Source: Raphanus sativus
Taxonomy: Eukaryota > Streptophyta > Magnoliopsida > Brassicales > Brassicaceae
NCBI RefSeq assembly: GCF_000801105.2
Contig: NC_079516.1
Location: 7,254,001-7,318,000 of the forward strand
Direction of reading: 5' to 3'
Length of the DNA stretch: 64,000 nt
Shown here: positions 32,601 to 46,855 of the stretch, in pieces
Layout of the letters: each line of letters begins with the position of its first letter
How positions within the stretch are numbered: position 1 is the stretch's first letter
Position numbers and translations under genes: made by a program
Notes under the pieces: generated by a model
What the model was told of the DNA's origin: nothing
What the model saw: only the letters and a program-made list of their open reading frames with translations
The model's database searches: none

Positions 32601-35583
32601 AAAAATGATTGATGACTACACGAAGTACGAAGTATTGGCTATCATATGGCTAACCATGCAAACTAAAGTAATATATACCTAACTATATAAAGTATATATT
32701 ATGCATGACAACATTCATCAACTTAATGATGTTATGTAGTTAACATCACGAATTTAATTTCATTCACCCAAAAATTGGTGTAGATGTTAGCGATCATTTA
32801 AGTATTTTATTTCATCAATTAAAATATGATTGATTTGACCGTAATTTAATTAAATTATATTTTAACCCGTATTTTAAAACCGGAAGAATACTTTTAACAA
32901 AATCTAATTTACAAAATCAATATTTTTAACATTTTTAATAAGTAGTGTTTTAACATTTGTATTTTAGTTTATTTGAAAACTATATAATTATATTATTTTA
33001 ATTTATATTAAATATGGAAGTTATATAAGATATTATTTAATTTTGTTTATGAAAATATAGATTAATTCATTAATTTAATTAATTTTATATTAAAAATAAA
33101 ATATTAGAGTCAATAAACTAAATTGACATCGAACAATTTTTATAATAAAAATTTATCAAAAGAATTAGATAAATTTTATTAATCAAACGAATTACAGAAA
33201 TTTTATTCAAATTTAATAGCAAAACAGATTAAAATAAAAGAAATTTAAATAATATATTATATAACTTTGGAAACTTTCATATTTAATATTAGTTAAACAA
33301 TATAATTATATAGTTTTCAAATACACTAAAATAAATAGGTTAATACACTACTTATCCAAATTTTATAAAATATACTGATTTAGTAAATTATATTTTGTTA
33401 AAAATATTTTTACGCTTTTAAAACGTAGATCAAAATCTAATTTTAGTGAAATTACTATTAGGTACGTTATATTTTAGTTGATAAAACAGAAGATTTAAAA
33501 GGTCTTTAACATCCACATCATTTTCTGGATGAATGAAATCAAATACGTGATGTTAACTACATAACATCACTAAGTTGAGGAATATTATTATTTATAAAAT
33601 AAACTTCGCGTAATTAAGTATACATTAGTATAGTTTGCATGGTGACGTATGTGATGGTTAATATTTGATATAGTTAACAATCATTTTTACTTGCCTACAA
33701 TTATTTGCGACTCGAAAACATGCATATAAAACCATTAATATGCAGTGGATGCGTCTTGTAGGCGAAGCTTATCCAAACCAGCAAGTCGCATCGGCAAAAA
33801 TCTAATCTCCCCCCCCCCCCCCCCCGCGTGCAGAAGAATACTTTTAACAAAATCTAATTTACAAAATCAATATTTTTAACATTTTTAATAAGTAGTGTTT
33901 TAACATTTGTATTTTAGTTTATTTGAAAACTATATAATTATATTATTTTAATTTATATTAAATATGGAAGTTATATAAGATATTATTTAATTTTGTTTAT
34001 GAAAATATAGATTAATTCATTAATTTAATTAATTTTATATTAAAAATAAAATATTAGAGTCAATAAACTAAATTGACATCGAACAATTTTTATAATAAAA
34101 ATTTATCAAAAGAATTAGATAAATTTTATTAATCAAACGAATTACAGAAATTTTATTCAAATTTAATAGCAAAACAGATTAAAATAAAAGAAATTTAAAT
34201 AATATATTATATAACTTTGGAAACTTTCATATTTAATATTAGTTAAACAATATAATTATATAGTTTTCAAATACACTAAAATAAATAGGTTAATACACTA
34301 CTTATCCAAATTTTATAAAATATACTGATTTAGTAAATTATATTTTGTTAAAAATATTTTTACGCTTTTAAAACGTAGATCAAAATCTAATTTTAGTGAA
34401 ATTACTATTAGGTACGTTATATTTTAGTTGATAAAACAGAAGATTTAAAAGGTCTTTAACATCCACATCATTTTCTGGATGAATGAAATCAAATACGTGA
34501 TGTTAACTACATAACATCACTAAGTTGAGGAATATTATTATTTATAAAATAAACTTCGCGTAATTAAGTATACATTAGTATAGTTTGCATGGTGACGTAT
34601 GTGATGGTTAATATTTGATATAGTTAACAATCATTTTTACTTGCCTACAATTATTTGCGACTCGAAAACATGCATATAAAACCATTAATATGCAGTGGAT
34701 GCGTCTTGTAGGCGAAGCTTATCCAAACCAGCAAGTCGCATCGGCAAAAATCTAATCTCCCCCCCCCCCCGCGTGCGGAAGAATACTTTTAACAAAATCT
34801 AATTTACAAAATCAATATTTTTAACATTTTTAATAAGTAGTGTTTTAACATTTGTATTTTAGTTTATTTGAAAACTATATAATTATATTATTTTAATTTA
34901 TATTAAATATGGAAGTTATATAAGATATTATTTAATTTTGTTTATGAAAATATAGATTAATTCATTAATTTAAATAATTTTATATTAAAAATAAAATATT
35001 AGAGTCAATAAACTAAATTGACATCAAACAATTTTTATAATAAAAATTTATCAAAAGAATTAGATAAATTTTATTAATCAAACGAATTACAGAAATTTTA
35101 TTCAAATTTAATAGCAAAACAGATTAAAATAAAAGAAATTTAAATAATATATTATATAACTTTGGAAACTTTCATATTTAATATTAGTTAAACAATATAA
35201 TTATATAGTTTTCAAATACACTAAAATAAATAGGTTAATACACTACTTATCCAAATTTTATAAAATATACTGATTTAGTAAATTATATTTTGTTAAAAAT
35301 ATTTTTACGCTTTTAAAACGTAGATCAAAATCTAATTTTAGTGAAATTACTATTAGGTACGTTATATTTTAGTTGATAAAACAGAAGATTTAAAAGGTCT
35401 TTAACATCCACATCATTTTCTGGATGAATGAAATCAAATTCGTGATGTTAATTACATAACATCACTAAGTTGAGGAATGTTATCATTTATAAAATAAACT
35501 TCGTGTAATTAAGTATACATTAGTATAGTTTGCATGGTGACGTATGTGATGGTTAATATTTGATGTAGTTAACAATCATGTTT
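32601..35583. mobile_element. Foldback element with triplicated core (unit 3)
   Basis: Core repeats begin near 32882, 33831 and 34787. Poly-C joins are 17 C at 33809-33825 and 12 C at 34759-34770. C-run lengths at both joins equal those of unit 1, as expected if the two blocks are the same locus or a very recent copy. Confidence 0.82.
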
Positions 35584-35689
35584 ACTTGCCTACAATTATT
35601 TGCGACTCGAAAACATGCATATAAAACGATTAATATGCAGTGGATGCGTCTTGTAGGCGAAGCTTATCCAAACCAGCAAGTAGCATCGG

Positions 35690-36230
35690 CAAAATTCTAA
35701 TCGTAGTCTCAGTTATCTGCATGGGAACTCTCCCCTCTCCCCCCTCCCCACCCCACCCACATTCTGTCCATGGGTGGGTGTGTTTTTTTTTTCTAACCAC
35801 TGCTATAGCTAGTGTTTTAAACCATTTAACCTATGTTTCGGTAAACAAACCCACATGTTAAAAACTATTAGTTTTTCAGTTCGGAAAGTAAGTATTTCCA
35901 AAGATTATTTTATTAGCAAAATTTAGTATATTTTAGCATGTGGGAAAATATAAAAAAATATTTTCCAATAATGAAAATGAAGAGAATATCAATATTATCT
36001 TATATTAATACCGTGAAATAGATATTTGTTGTTGACTACTTTATTAATGTAGAATTTTCATGATTAATGAAGATTACACGAACACACCATTATCCCTGTG
36101 TCGAGTCCAAAATTTCTAATCATATACTCACAAAATCGAATTGTTATTTGAATAACTCGTGTGGAAAATAGACATCTACTGAAAGAGCCTTGTATTGTCC
36201 TTTTTCTTAATTTATCATTAGTATTATTTT
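35690..36230 (+). repeat. Copy of the LRR-gene upstream region (unit 4 entry)
   Basis: As 17100-17647. It ends at GTATTATTTT and is followed by GGAAAAAACCCATG. Confidence 0.7.
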
Positions 36231-36499
36231 GGAAAAAACCCATGAAAAACCTTCAAAGTGACAAGTACTTCTATTTTAAACCTCCAAAGACTATGCTTCC
36301 ACAATAAACCTTGAAACCAATAACATTGTTAACAAAAACTGTAAAAGTGGTCTATGTGTTTTGTGTTATATTAAGATGGACAGAAATATAAACTCCGTTA
36401 AAGTCGTAACTGCGTCTCTTTTGATTAAACATGTGCCTTATTGCAATTAATTATATTTTTAATAGAATCATCGCATATTCTGAAATAAAATAACTAAAA

Positions 36500-37125
36500 A
36501 TCTTAGAAAATGACGACGAATAAAGATGGCTTCTCTAAAAATCCTAGTCTTTGCCAAATCCTTGAGATCAAAATTAAGCCACAACACCATGATGATCCAT
36601 TAACGCGATCTGTAAACAATTCTAAAACAGGAAACACCAATTGCAATCAAACCAAATTTCCAGAGAGAGCACAAAGACAAGAAGACAGATGATTAATAAC
36701 CTGGCCATCAGAAAGAAAGATTCAAACTTTGCTCGGTCTTGTGTCGGACCAGTGGAGTTTCTGAGAAGGAAGGGATCATGTGGAACGAACCCGATAGAGA
36801 AAAATCGAGAGCCAGAGCTCCAGAGAACACCAAGCTGAGAGATTCTGACCGGAAACAAGGAACTCCAAACCCAGATTTCGACAGGAAACGAGAACTCCAG
36901 ATTCGTCGAGAGAGAGAAGAACACGCCTCGAGAGAAAGAGAGAAGCCGAGAAAAAGGAGAGGAGATCGAAGGATTGGAGAGAGAGGAGAGGAGGAAGAAG
37001 ACCGTTCAGTCTTCACGTCATGACACGTGCTCCAAGGACGGGAGAAGAAAAGTTCTTATTTAGTTAACGTCCCTATTTTATTTCTCTAATTTTGATTTAA
37101 TTTAAAGCACATTAATGTTAAGATA
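36500..37125 (-). promoter_or_regulatory. Purine-rich 5'-UTR-like segment with G-box (unit 4)
   Basis: G-box double site at 37014-37029. It has GAAAAAGGAGAGG and CCGTTCAGTC like unit 2, against GAGAAAGG and CGGTC in units 3, 5 and 6. Confidence 0.45.
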
Positions 37126-37172
37126 CGTGCTTATAGCCACCGATAAAGATGGTCTTAGATCCATCTCTGAGA

Positions 37173-37298
37173 ATGGGCGGTGGATTTACCATCAACATAA
37201 ACATTCCGGCTGATGAAGGATTTACCATTAGCATTAATCCAAACTCTGCTCCAGGGGGATCCAAGGTAGGGACAGCCTTTGGTCGAAAACCAACATGA
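37173..37298 (+). pseudogene. tCYP fragment, open 41 codons (unit 4)
   Basis: Open copy of the truncated cyclophilin 5' end. Same sequence as at 28602 over the frame. Confidence 0.75.
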
Positions 37299-37303
37299 AG
37301 TTG

Positions 37304-38208
37304 ATATATTATTTCTCATAATCCCAAAACTAACTCTATAATAAATCTAATTAAACACAATTGAAAGATTAATTTGAATTTAAAAAAAAATCTAATGGAA
37401 AAAAGGAAAAAAAAACATTTGAAAGGCAACAAAAAACAAAAAAGGGATAAACAAAAAAAACAAGATTTTGTGAAAAAAAATCAAAATAAAAACTATGGAG
37501 AAACCATAGATTGATAAAGAAGACAAGGGAGAATTGGTTTTTTAAAATCTTTTCATATGTAATAACACGTTTTAGGAAGTTATAATATTTTAAGAGATTT
37601 TTTAGAATATTTCTTTAACTGAAATTTTATTAATTTTCACAAAAAAATCATGTATTATTATCTATAGAAGGCGTTTTCTAAAAGTTTAAAAGAATGATAA
37701 AAATCAAGAAATATTTTCTACTTTGAGTAGACTAAGAGTACATTATAGAAAACACATTCCCCAACATTTAGAATACTTTATAAAAGTAGAAGATGCATTC
37801 GGAATGAAAATGGATACCTTTACGATTAGTAGAATACGCATTCTTCTTATTTAAAAATTTAGTAAATAATTAAATGTACGTTCTAAAAGAAGTAGATGAA
37901 CATGTTTATTTTAGAAATCGTTTTTTACTATATCATTTTTCGTAAAAGACGCATTCTACTTTTAGTAGAATGTATTTTAAAATTTTTATTTTTGATCAAA
38001 AGAAAAAAATAACCAAGTTTTTGAACAAAAAAAGTTACCAGCTTGTGTATATGGTGTTTGTTATATTTTTAATAACTTTTGATTCATAAAGTATTTATTT
38101 CATTAGTTTTCAGAAATACAAAGAGTAAAAAATAAAAAAAAAATGGAGAAAATTGTTTTATACTAAAGGAACGTTAACCTAGTTTTTTGTTTTTTTGTCA
38201 ATTTTCCC
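37304..38208. mobile_element. Older MULE remnant with empty site (unit 4)
   Basis: Single TTTAAAAAT at 37850-37858; right terminus ends at 38208. Confidence 0.65.
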
Positions 38209-38492
38209 ATAATTAAAAGGTGAAAGTTCTAAATAAGGCAGTGATATGGTTCTGTAAATATTTTGAAAATAAAATGGTGTCTCAAAAGTTATTAATGGGT
38301 ATAGATATTTATTATCAGGTTGACAAAAAAAAAAGAGTCAGATTTGATTTAACCACAGTTAACCTAAAATACAGTTTAAAAATCTCTACAGCCGACGATC
38401 TTCCTTCATTTTATTTTCATTGGAACTATATGTTCTCTCTCTCTCGATAGCTCCTCCAGGAAACCTATAATTTCTTAGATCCATCTCAGAGA

Positions 38493-39209
38493 ATGGCTGG
38501 TGGATTTACCATCAACATAAACATTCCGGCGGGTGAAGGATTTACCATTAACATTAACCCAAACTCTGCTCCAGGGGGAGCCGAGGTAGGGGCTGCCTTT
38601 GGCCGAATTCAACCTCCAGCTGGTAAACTAGATCCTCTCTCTATATGTACGAATCCCTCCTCTCAAAAGCCCCGAGAATGCTCTGATCCATCTAACCCTA
38701 AGGTTTTCTTTGATATGACGGCTTGCGGTAAACCTATTGGTCGGATCGTGATGGAGCTCTTTGCCGACACGACCCCACGGACGGCAGAGAATTTCCGCGC
38801 CCTCTGTACAGGCGAGAAAGGCATGGGGAAGAAGGGTAAGCCCCTCCATTACAAAGGATCAGTCATCTACCATAGGTGCGCCGATTATATGATTGAAGGA
38901 GGAGATTTCACTAACGAAGGGAAAGGATGCGGAGGCGAATCAATCTACGACAGTGGGTTTTTCGAGGATGAGAACTTCATCAAAAAGCACACATGTCCGG
39001 GTATGATCTCCATGAACAACCGTGGTCCTGACACCAACGAATCTAACTTTATGATCTGCTTGACGGAGTGCCCGGAACTCGACGATGAACACGTCGTGTT
39101 CGGCCAAGTTGTTGAAGGATTGGATGTGGTCAGGACCATTTCAAAGATATCTGTTAGGGACAAGCTTTCCTGGCCCGTGGTGATCGCCGACTGCGGTCAG
39201 ATTTCATAG
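38493..39209 (+). CDS. CYP4: cyclophilin-like protein, 238 aa, intact
   Basis: Same predicted protein as CYP3. The leader reads GCTCCTCCAGG, one C shorter than copies 1, 2, 3 and 5 and the same as copy 6. The downstream order LINE then two-core foldback matches unit 2. Confidence 0.83.
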   Translation: MAGGFTININIPAGEGFTININPNSAPGGAEVGAAFGRIQPPAGKLDPLSICTNPSSQKPRECSDPSNPKVFFDMTACGKPIGRIVMELFADTTPRTAENFRALCTGEKGMGKKGKPLHYKGSVIYHRCADYMIEGGDFTNEGKGCGGESIYDSGFFEDENFIKKHTCPGMISMNNRGPDTNESNFMICLTECPELDDEHVVFGQVVEGLDVVRTISKISVRDKLSWPVVIADCGQIS

Positions 39210-39922
39210 ATCTGAGATATTTTCAAGTACAATGGTTGCTTGGTCCTTTTCGCCGACAAGCTTGTGTCCTTTTGATGTTTGGTCGGGTGCGTTTTTCTTT
39301 TTGCTTCTTTCTTGAATTTAGATTGGCTACCATTGAAAAATGATAACCATCATCAGTTTTAGCTATAGTTGCTATTGCAGAAACATATTAAAAATAAATC
39401 TGTGCTTTTGGACCTTTTAAATATGTTTTCCATCAAGAGATTCTTATTAGAATTTAACATTAGTAATTGATTTCTAAGTGACTATTGTTCTCATGTTCCG
39501 TTTGCCTAATACTAAGACAGTATGATTGGCTGTCATATGGCAGATGATTGATATTCTAAACTGGATTGAAAAAAAACTGAATAAAACCCAAACCGAAATC
39601 AAACTGAAATATTCTAAACTGGAATTGAACCAAAACCTTTAAATATCTGAATGCTTCTTATATTTCTTCTATATCCAAAATAATCAAAACAGGTATTTCT
39701 GAAAAAACAACATAAGGATATGTCGCAAAATTCTCTTTTTAACGGTGATTTTCTTTCAGCCAATCAAAGGAGAGCTAATATCTGGAAGGTTGTTTTACCT
39801 AAATCTTCATCAAAACATAGTGTTTTTCTAGAGTTTTTTCAACAGCCGCCTCTTTTTTCATCAAGTTTCTGGTTCATACTTAGTCACGCGATCCAGAGGA
39901 AAGGGATTTTTTTTTGTTTTTG

Positions 39923-40770
39923 ATGGACGATACTCTGGTAGGAGTGATGCAAGAAATGTCTCTAGAGGAAGATGTGCCAATTCTTTTACCGGACGATGAT
40001 GATTTTAGCACTGTGGAGAGAAGTCATCGTAGCTTATTGGGACGTTTGCTTAATCCAAACTGTCAGAACATGGGTTGCATGTTACGCACGATGCCGAAGA
40101 TCTGGAGGATTTACGAAAAGGTCCGTGGGATTGCACTGACTAAGGAGAATTTCCAGTTTATCTTTGAACTGGAAACAGATCTTCAGATGGTGTTGAAACA
40201 GGGCTTTTGGACCTTTGAGGACTGGGAAATGGCGATGAAGAGGTGGATGGAGACTCCACCAAGTAACTACTTGCTGACAGCGGCTGTATGGATTAGACTT
40301 TCCAATATACCAGTCAACTACTTTACCATCAAGACCAGTGATACGGTGGCATGACCAATAGGTTATGTAAAATATATTGAGTGGGATCCAGAGAAACCAC
40401 TTTTACATGATTATGTACGAGTCTTGATCATAATTGATCTAAATCTATCGGTAAGAGAGAAGAAATGTCTAACTCTTCCAAAAGGAGGTGGATCAGCTAT
40501 GATAGATGTGGAGTATGAACGCATTCAGAAGAAGTGTTTTCGGTTGTCTCATGAGAAACAAGCATGCCCACTGCTCAAAGGCACTATGAAGGGAAGTGCA
40601 AAAGGAGAGATAATCAGAACTTTCCAAATGTTCAGAGGGTGGCCCAAAGGCAACACAACACTTCACTTGCGAATGATATAATGCCATTGTTTGCCCCATC
40701 AGTCCATCCTGGTTTTGAACCACCGGCTCGCCTGATTGAACCATCGGTCCGTTTGCCTATTACTAATTAG
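39923..40770 (+). pseudogene. LINE ORF1 fragment (unit 4)
   Basis: Open to the shared TGA at 40354. The second half is then broken by one lost G in AAAAGGAGAG (about 40603), which units 5 and 6 share. Confidence 0.82.
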
Positions 40771-41169
40771 TGATCTGGCAACAACCAGCGAATTGAAACA
40801 TGAGTATTAAACTCTTCGACATATTCCCAATTAATAGCATGTCTCACATTATGAATGCCAAGAACAAAAGATGTATCTCGTTGGCCTCTTGGATTACTAG
40901 TGTTAAATCGCAAGAATACGTGGAATTAATCGGTTGACTTCGATCGCCGAATTCCCACGGTTATTAAAAAAAAAACTTTATTTCATGTACACGTAGTTCA
41001 ATACAAAACCGCCGGTGCTGAATTGAATGCGGGGACTGACTTGTGACCTATCTACAACATACCTATTCGTTTCTATTTTGCAATCCCAATCTTAACCACA
41101 GCGAAAACGTCAATAATTCATTTATTCCCAGCACCAAGTATTGTCAACGGACTCAACGTAACTAGAAGG

Positions 41170-43214
41170 AAAAATGATTGATGACTACACGAAGTACGAA
41201 GTATTGACTATCATATGGCTAACCATGCAAACTAAAGTAATATATACCTAACTATATAAAGTATATATTATGCATGACAACATTCCTCAACTTAATGATG
41301 TTATGTAGTTAACATCACGAATTTAATTTCATTCACCCAAAAATTGGTGTAGATGTTAGCGATCATTTAAGTATTTTATTTCATCAATTAAAATATGATT
41401 GATTTGACCGTAATTTAATTAAATTATATTTTAACCCGTATTTTAAAACCGGAAGAATACTTTTAACAAAATCTAATTTACAAAATCAATATTTTTAACA
41501 TTTTTAATAAGTAGTGTTTTAATATTTGTATTTTAGTTTATTTGAAAACTATTTATTTATATTATTTTAATTTATATTAAATATGGAAGTTATATAAGAT
41601 ATTATTTAATTTTGTTTATGAAAATATAGATTAATTCATTAATTTAATTAATTTTATATTAAAAATAAAATATTAGAGTCAATAAACTAAATTGACATCG
41701 AACAATTTTTATAATAAAAATTTATCAAAAGAATTAGATAAATTTTATTCATCAAACGAATTACAGAAATTTTATTCAAATTTAATAGCAAAACAGATTA
41801 AAATAAAAGAAATTTAAATAATATATTATATAACTTTGGAAACTTTCATATTTAATATTAGTTAACAATATAATTATATAGTTTTCAAATACATTAAAAT
41901 AAATAGGTTAATACACTACTTATCCAAATTTTATAAAATATACTGATTTAGTAAATTATATTTTGTTAAAAATATTTTTACGCTTTTAAAACGTAGATCA
42001 AAATCTAATTTTAGTGAAATTACTATTAGGTATGTTATATTTTAGTTGATAAAACAGAAGATTTAAAAGGTCTTTAACATCCACATCATTTTCTGGATGA
42101 CTGAAATCAAATACGTGATGTTAACTACATAACATCACTAAGTTGAGAAATGTTATCATTTATAAAATAAACTTCGCGTAATTAAGTATACATTAGTATA
42201 GTTTGCATGGTGACGTATGTGATGGTTAATATTTGATATAGTTAACAATCATTTTTACTTGCCTACAATTATTTGCGACTCGAAAACATGCATATAAAAC
42301 GATTAATATGCAGTGGATGCGTCTTGTAGGCGAAGCTTATCCAAACCAGCAAGTCGCATCGGCAAAAATCTAATCTCCCCCCCCCCCTCGTGTGCGGAAG
42401 AATACTTTTAACAAAATCTAATTTACAAAATCAATATTTTTAACATTTTTAATACGTAGTGTTTTAACATTTGTATTTTAGTTTATTTGAAAACTATATA
42501 ATTATATTATTTTAATTTATATTAAATATGGAAGTTATATAAGATATTATTTAATTTTGTTTATGAAAATATAGATTAATTCATTAATTTAATTAATTTT
42601 ATATTAAAACTAAAATATTAGAGTCAATAAACTAAATTGACATCAAACAATTTTTATTAATAAAAATTTATCAAAAGAATTAGATAAACTTTATTAATCA
42701 AACGAATTACCGAAATTTTATTCAAATTTAATAGCAAAACAGATTAAAATAAAAGAAATTTAAATAATATATTATATAACTTTGGAAACTTTCATATTTA
42801 GTATTAGTAAAACAATATAATTATATAGTTTTCAAATACACTAAAATAAATAGGTTAATACACTACTTATCCAAATTTTATAAAATATACTGATTTAGTA
42901 AATTATATTTTGTTAAAAATATTTTTACGCTTTTAAAACGTAGATCAAAATCTAATTTCAGTGAAATTTCAGTGAAATTACTATTAGGTACGTTACATTT
43001 TAGTTGATAAAACAGAAGATTTAAAAGGTCTTTAACATCCACATCATTTTCTGGATGAATGAAATCAAATTCGTGATGTTAACTACATAACATCACCAAG
43101 TTGAAGAATGTTATCATTTATAAAATAAACTTCGTGTAATTAAGTATACATTAGTATAGTTTGCATGGTGACGTATGTGATGGTTAATATTTGATGTAGT
43201 TAACAATCATTTTT
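41170..43214. mobile_element. Foldback element with duplicated core (unit 4)
   Basis: Cores begin near 41450 and 42398. There is one 11-C join at 42377-42387. A tandem GTGAAATTTCA duplication at 42960-42975 is shared with the copy after the second gap (50335-50350). Confidence 0.8.
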
Positions 43215-43319
43215 ACTTGCCTACAATTATTTGCGACCCGAAAACATGCATATAAAGCGATTAATATGCAGTGGATGCGTCTTGTAGGCGAAGCTTATCC
43301 AAACCAGCAAGTAGCATCG

Positions 43320-43858
43320 GCAAAATTCTAATCGTAGTCTCTGTTATCTGCATGGGAACCCTCTCCCCCCCTCCCCCCCCCCCCCCCACATTCTGTCCAT
43401 GGGTGGGTGTGTTTTTTTTTCTAACCACTGCTATAGCTAGTGTTTTGAACCATTTAACCTATGTTTCGGTAAACAAACCCACATGTTAAAAACTATTAGT
43501 TTTTCAGTTCGGAAGTAAGTATTTCCAAAGATTATTTTATTAACAAAATTTAGTATATTTTTAGCATGTGGGAAAATATAAAAAAATATTTTCCAATAAT
43601 GAAAATGAAGAGAATATCAATATTATCTTATATTAATACCGTGAAATAGATATTTGTTGTTGACTACTTTATTAATGTAGAATTTTCATGATTAATGAAG
43701 ATTACACGAACACACCATTATCCCTGTGTCGAGTCCAAAATTTCTAATCATATACTCACAAAATCGAATTGTTATTTGAATAACTCGTGTGGAAAATAGA
43801 CATCTACTGAAAGAGCCTTGTATTGTCCTTTTTCTTAGTTTATCATCAGTATTATTTT
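43320..43858 (+). repeat. Copy of the LRR-gene upstream region (unit 5 entry)
   Basis: The C-rich tract at 43360-43387 is longer and purer than in units 2 and 4. The copy ends at TATTATTTT before GGGAAAATCCCATG (43859). Confidence 0.7.
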
Positions 43859-44130
43859 GGGAAAATCCCATGAAAAACTTTCAAAGTGACAAGTACTTCT
43901 ATTTTAAACCTCCAAAGACTATGCTTCCACAATAAACCTTGAAACCAATAACATTGTTAACAAAAACTGTAAAAGTGGTCTATGTGTTTTGTGTTATATT
44001 AAGATGGACAGAAATATAAACTCCGTTAAAGTCGTAAGTAACTGCGTCTCTTTTGATTAAACATGTGCCTTATTGCAATTAATTATATTTTTAATAGAAT
44101 CATCGCATATTCTGAAATAAAATAACTAAA

Positions 44131-44760
44131 AATCTTAGAAAACGACGACGAATAAAGATGGCTTCTCTAAAAATCTTAGTCTTTGCCAAATCCTTGAGAT
44201 CAAAATTAAGCCACAACACCATGATGATCCATTAACGCGATCTGTAAACAATTCTAAAACAGGAAACACCAATTGCAATCAAACCAAATTTCCAGAGAAA
44301 GCACAAAGACAAGAAGACAGATGATTAATAACCTGGCCATCAGAAAGAAAGATTCAAACTTTGCTCGGTCTTGTGTCGGACCAGTGGAGTTTCTGAGAAG
44401 GAAGGGATCATGTGGAACGAACCCGATAGAGAAAAATCGAGAGCCAGAGCTCTAGAGAACACCAAGCTGAGAGATTCTGACCGGAAACAAGGAACTCCAA
44501 ACCCAGATTTCGACAGGAAACGAGAACTCCAGATTCGTCGAGAGAGAGAAGAACACGCCTCGAGAGAAAGAGAGAAGCCGAGAGAAAGGAGAGGAGATCG
44601 AAGGATTGGAGAGAGAGGAGAGGAGGAAGAAGACCGTTCGGTCTTCACGTCATGACACGTGCTCCAAGGACGGGAAAAGAAAAGTTCTTATTTAGTTAAC
44701 GTCCCTCTTTTATTTCTCTAATTTTGATTTAATTTTAAGCACGTTAATGTTAAGATACGT
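44131..44760 (-). promoter_or_regulatory. Purine-rich 5'-UTR-like segment with G-box (unit 5)
   Basis: G-box double site at 44646-44661. It has AAAACGACGACG where units 2 and 4 have AAAATGACGACG, so the short frame starting there is not conserved. Confidence 0.45.
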
Positions 44761-44804
44761 GCTTATAGCCACCGATAAAGATGGTCTTAGATCCATCTCT
44801 GAGA

Positions 44805-44930
44805 ATGGGCGGTGGATTTACCATCAACATAAACATTCCGGCTGATGAAGGATTTACCATTAGCATTAATCCAAACTCTGCTCCAGGGGGATCCAAGGTA
44901 GGGACAGCCTTTGGTCGAAAACCAACATGA
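44805..44930 (+). pseudogene. tCYP fragment, open 41 codons (unit 5)
   Basis: Open copy of the truncated cyclophilin 5' end with the same stop. Confidence 0.75.
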
Positions 44931-44935
44931 AGTTG

Positions 44936-45852
44936 ATATATTATTTCTCATAATCCCAAAACTAACTCTATAATAAATCTAATTAAACACAATTTAAAGA
45001 TTAATTTGAATTTAAAAAAAAAATCTAATGGAAAAAAGGAAAAAAAAAAACATTTGAAAGGCAATAAAAAACAAAAAAGGGATAAACAAAAAAAAACAAG
45101 ATTTTGTGAAAAAAAATCAAAATAAAAACTATGGAGAAACCATAGATTGATAAAGAAGACAAGGGAGAATTGGTTTTAAAAAATCTTTTCATATGTAAAA
45201 TCGACCATAACACATTTTAGGAAGTTATAATATTTTAAGAGATTTTTTAGAATATTTCTTTAACTGAAATTTTATTAATTTTCACAAAAAAAACATGTAT
45301 TATTATCTATAGAAGGCGTTTTCTAAAAGTTTAAAAGAATGATAAAAATCAAGAAATATTTTCTACTTTGAGTAGACTAAGAGTACATTGTAGAAAACAC
45401 ATTCCCCAACATTTAGAATACTTTATAAAAGTAGAAGATTCATTCGGAATGAAAAATGGATACCTTTACGATTAGTAGAATACGCATTCTTCTTATTTAA
45501 AAATTTAGTAAATAGTTAAATGTACGTTCTAAAAGAAGTAGATGAACATGTTTATTTTAGAAATCGTTTTTACTATATCATTTTTCGTAGAAGACGCATT
45601 CTACTTTTAGTAGAATGTATTTTAAAATTTTTATTTTTGATCAAAAGAAAAAATTAACCAAGTTTTTGAACAAAAAAAGTTACCAGCTTGTGTATATAGT
45701 GTTTGTTATATTTTTAATAACTTTTGATTCATAAAGTATTTATTTCATTAGTTTTCAGAAATACAAAGAGTAAAAAATAAAAAAAAATGGAGAAAATTGT
45801 TTTATACTAAAGGAACGTTAACCTAGTTTTTTGTTTTTTTGTCAATTTTCCC
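44936..45852. mobile_element. Older MULE remnant with empty site (unit 5)
   Basis: Single TTTAAAAAT at 45496-45504. It shares AAAATCGACCATAACACATTTT with 25668-25690. Confidence 0.65.
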
Positions 45853-46138
45853 ATAATTAAAAGGTGAAAGTTCTAAATAAGGCAGTGATATGGTTCTGTA
45901 AATATTTTGAAAATAAAATGGTGTCTCAAAAGTTATTAATGGGTATAGATATTTATTATCAGGTTGACAAAAAAAAAAAGAGTCAGATTTGATTTAACCA
46001 CAGTTAACCTAAAATGCAGTTTAAAAATCTCTACAGCCGACGATCTTCCTTCATTTTATTTTCATTGGAACTATATGTTCTCTCTCTCTCGATAGCTCCT
46101 CCCAGGAAACCTATAATTTCTTAGATCCATCTCAGAGA

Positions 46139-46855
46139 ATGGCTGGTGGATTTACCATCAACATAAACATTCCGGCGGGTGAAGGATTTACCATTAACAT
46201 TAACCCAAACTCTGCTCCAGGGGGAGCCGAGGTAGGGGCTGCCTTTGGCCGAATTCAACCTCCAGCTGGTAAACTAGATCCTCTCTCTATATGTACGAAT
46301 CCCTCCTCTCAAAAGCCCCGAGAATGCTCTGATCCATCTAACCCTAAGGTTTTCTTTGATATGACGGCTTGCGGTAAACCTATTGGTCGGATCGTGATGG
46401 AGCTCTTTGCCGACACGACCCCACGGACGGCAGAGAATTTCCGCGCCCTCTGTACAGGCGAGAAAGGCATGGGGAAGAAGGGTAAGCCCCTCCATTACAA
46501 AGGATCAGTCATCTACCATAGGTGCGCCGATTATATGATTGAAGGAGGAGATTTCACTAACGAAGGGAAAGGATGCGGAGGCGAATCAATCTACGACAGT
46601 GGGTTTTTCGAGGATGAGAACTTCATCAAAAAGCACACATGTCCGGGTATGATCTCCATGAACAACCGTGGTCCTGACACCAACGAATCTAACTTTATGA
46701 TCTGCTTGACGGAGTGCCCGGAACTCGACGATGAACACGTCGTGTTCGGCCAAGTTGTTGAAGGATTGGATGTGGTCAGGACCATTTCAAAGATATCTGT
46801 TAGGGACAAGCTTTCCTGGCCCGTGGTGATCGCCGACTGCGGTCAGATTTCATAG
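46139..46855 (+). CDS. CYP5: cyclophilin-like protein, 238 aa, intact
   Basis: Same predicted protein as CYP3. The promoter carries CCTAAAATGCAG (about 46012), shared only with unit 6, against CCTAAAATACAG elsewhere. That fits units 5 and 6 being closest relatives or the same locus assembled twice. Confidence 0.83.
   Translation: MAGGFTININIPAGEGFTININPNSAPGGAEVGAAFGRIQPPAGKLDPLSICTNPSSQKPRECSDPSNPKVFFDMTACGKPIGRIVMELFADTTPRTAENFRALCTGEKGMGKKGKPLHYKGSVIYHRCADYMIEGGDFTNEGKGCGGESIYDSGFFEDENFIKKHTCPGMISMNNRGPDTNESNFMICLTECPELDDEHVVFGQVVEGLDVVRTISKISVRDKLSWPVVIADCGQIS

Larger units (their letters stand above)
25911..42708. repeat. Large duplicated block (array units 3+4), copy of 7405-24108
   Basis: Same order and content as the left block, but coding and homopolymer tracts are cleaner: CYP3, CYP4 and the first parts of the LINE frames are open. 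Unit distances agree closely (CYP1 to CYP2 8533 bp; CYP3 to CYP4 8570 bp). Confidence 0.85.

Noticed and set aside
35640..35861. 72-73 aa frame at the foldback/LRR-upstream border in several units
   Set aside because: Starts at GTG, crosses the poly-C/CT tract and changes composition with C-run length between units.
36708..37023. 94-102 aa frames on both strands of the purine-rich segment, repeated in each unit
   Set aside because: Arg/Glu-rich on one strand and Ser/Leu-rich on the other, as expected from a GA-rich tract. Length and start vary between units; better explained as UTR-like DNA.
38628..39163. Minus-strand frames of 72-73 aa inside each cyclophilin gene
   Set aside because: Antisense shadows of the conserved coding frame.
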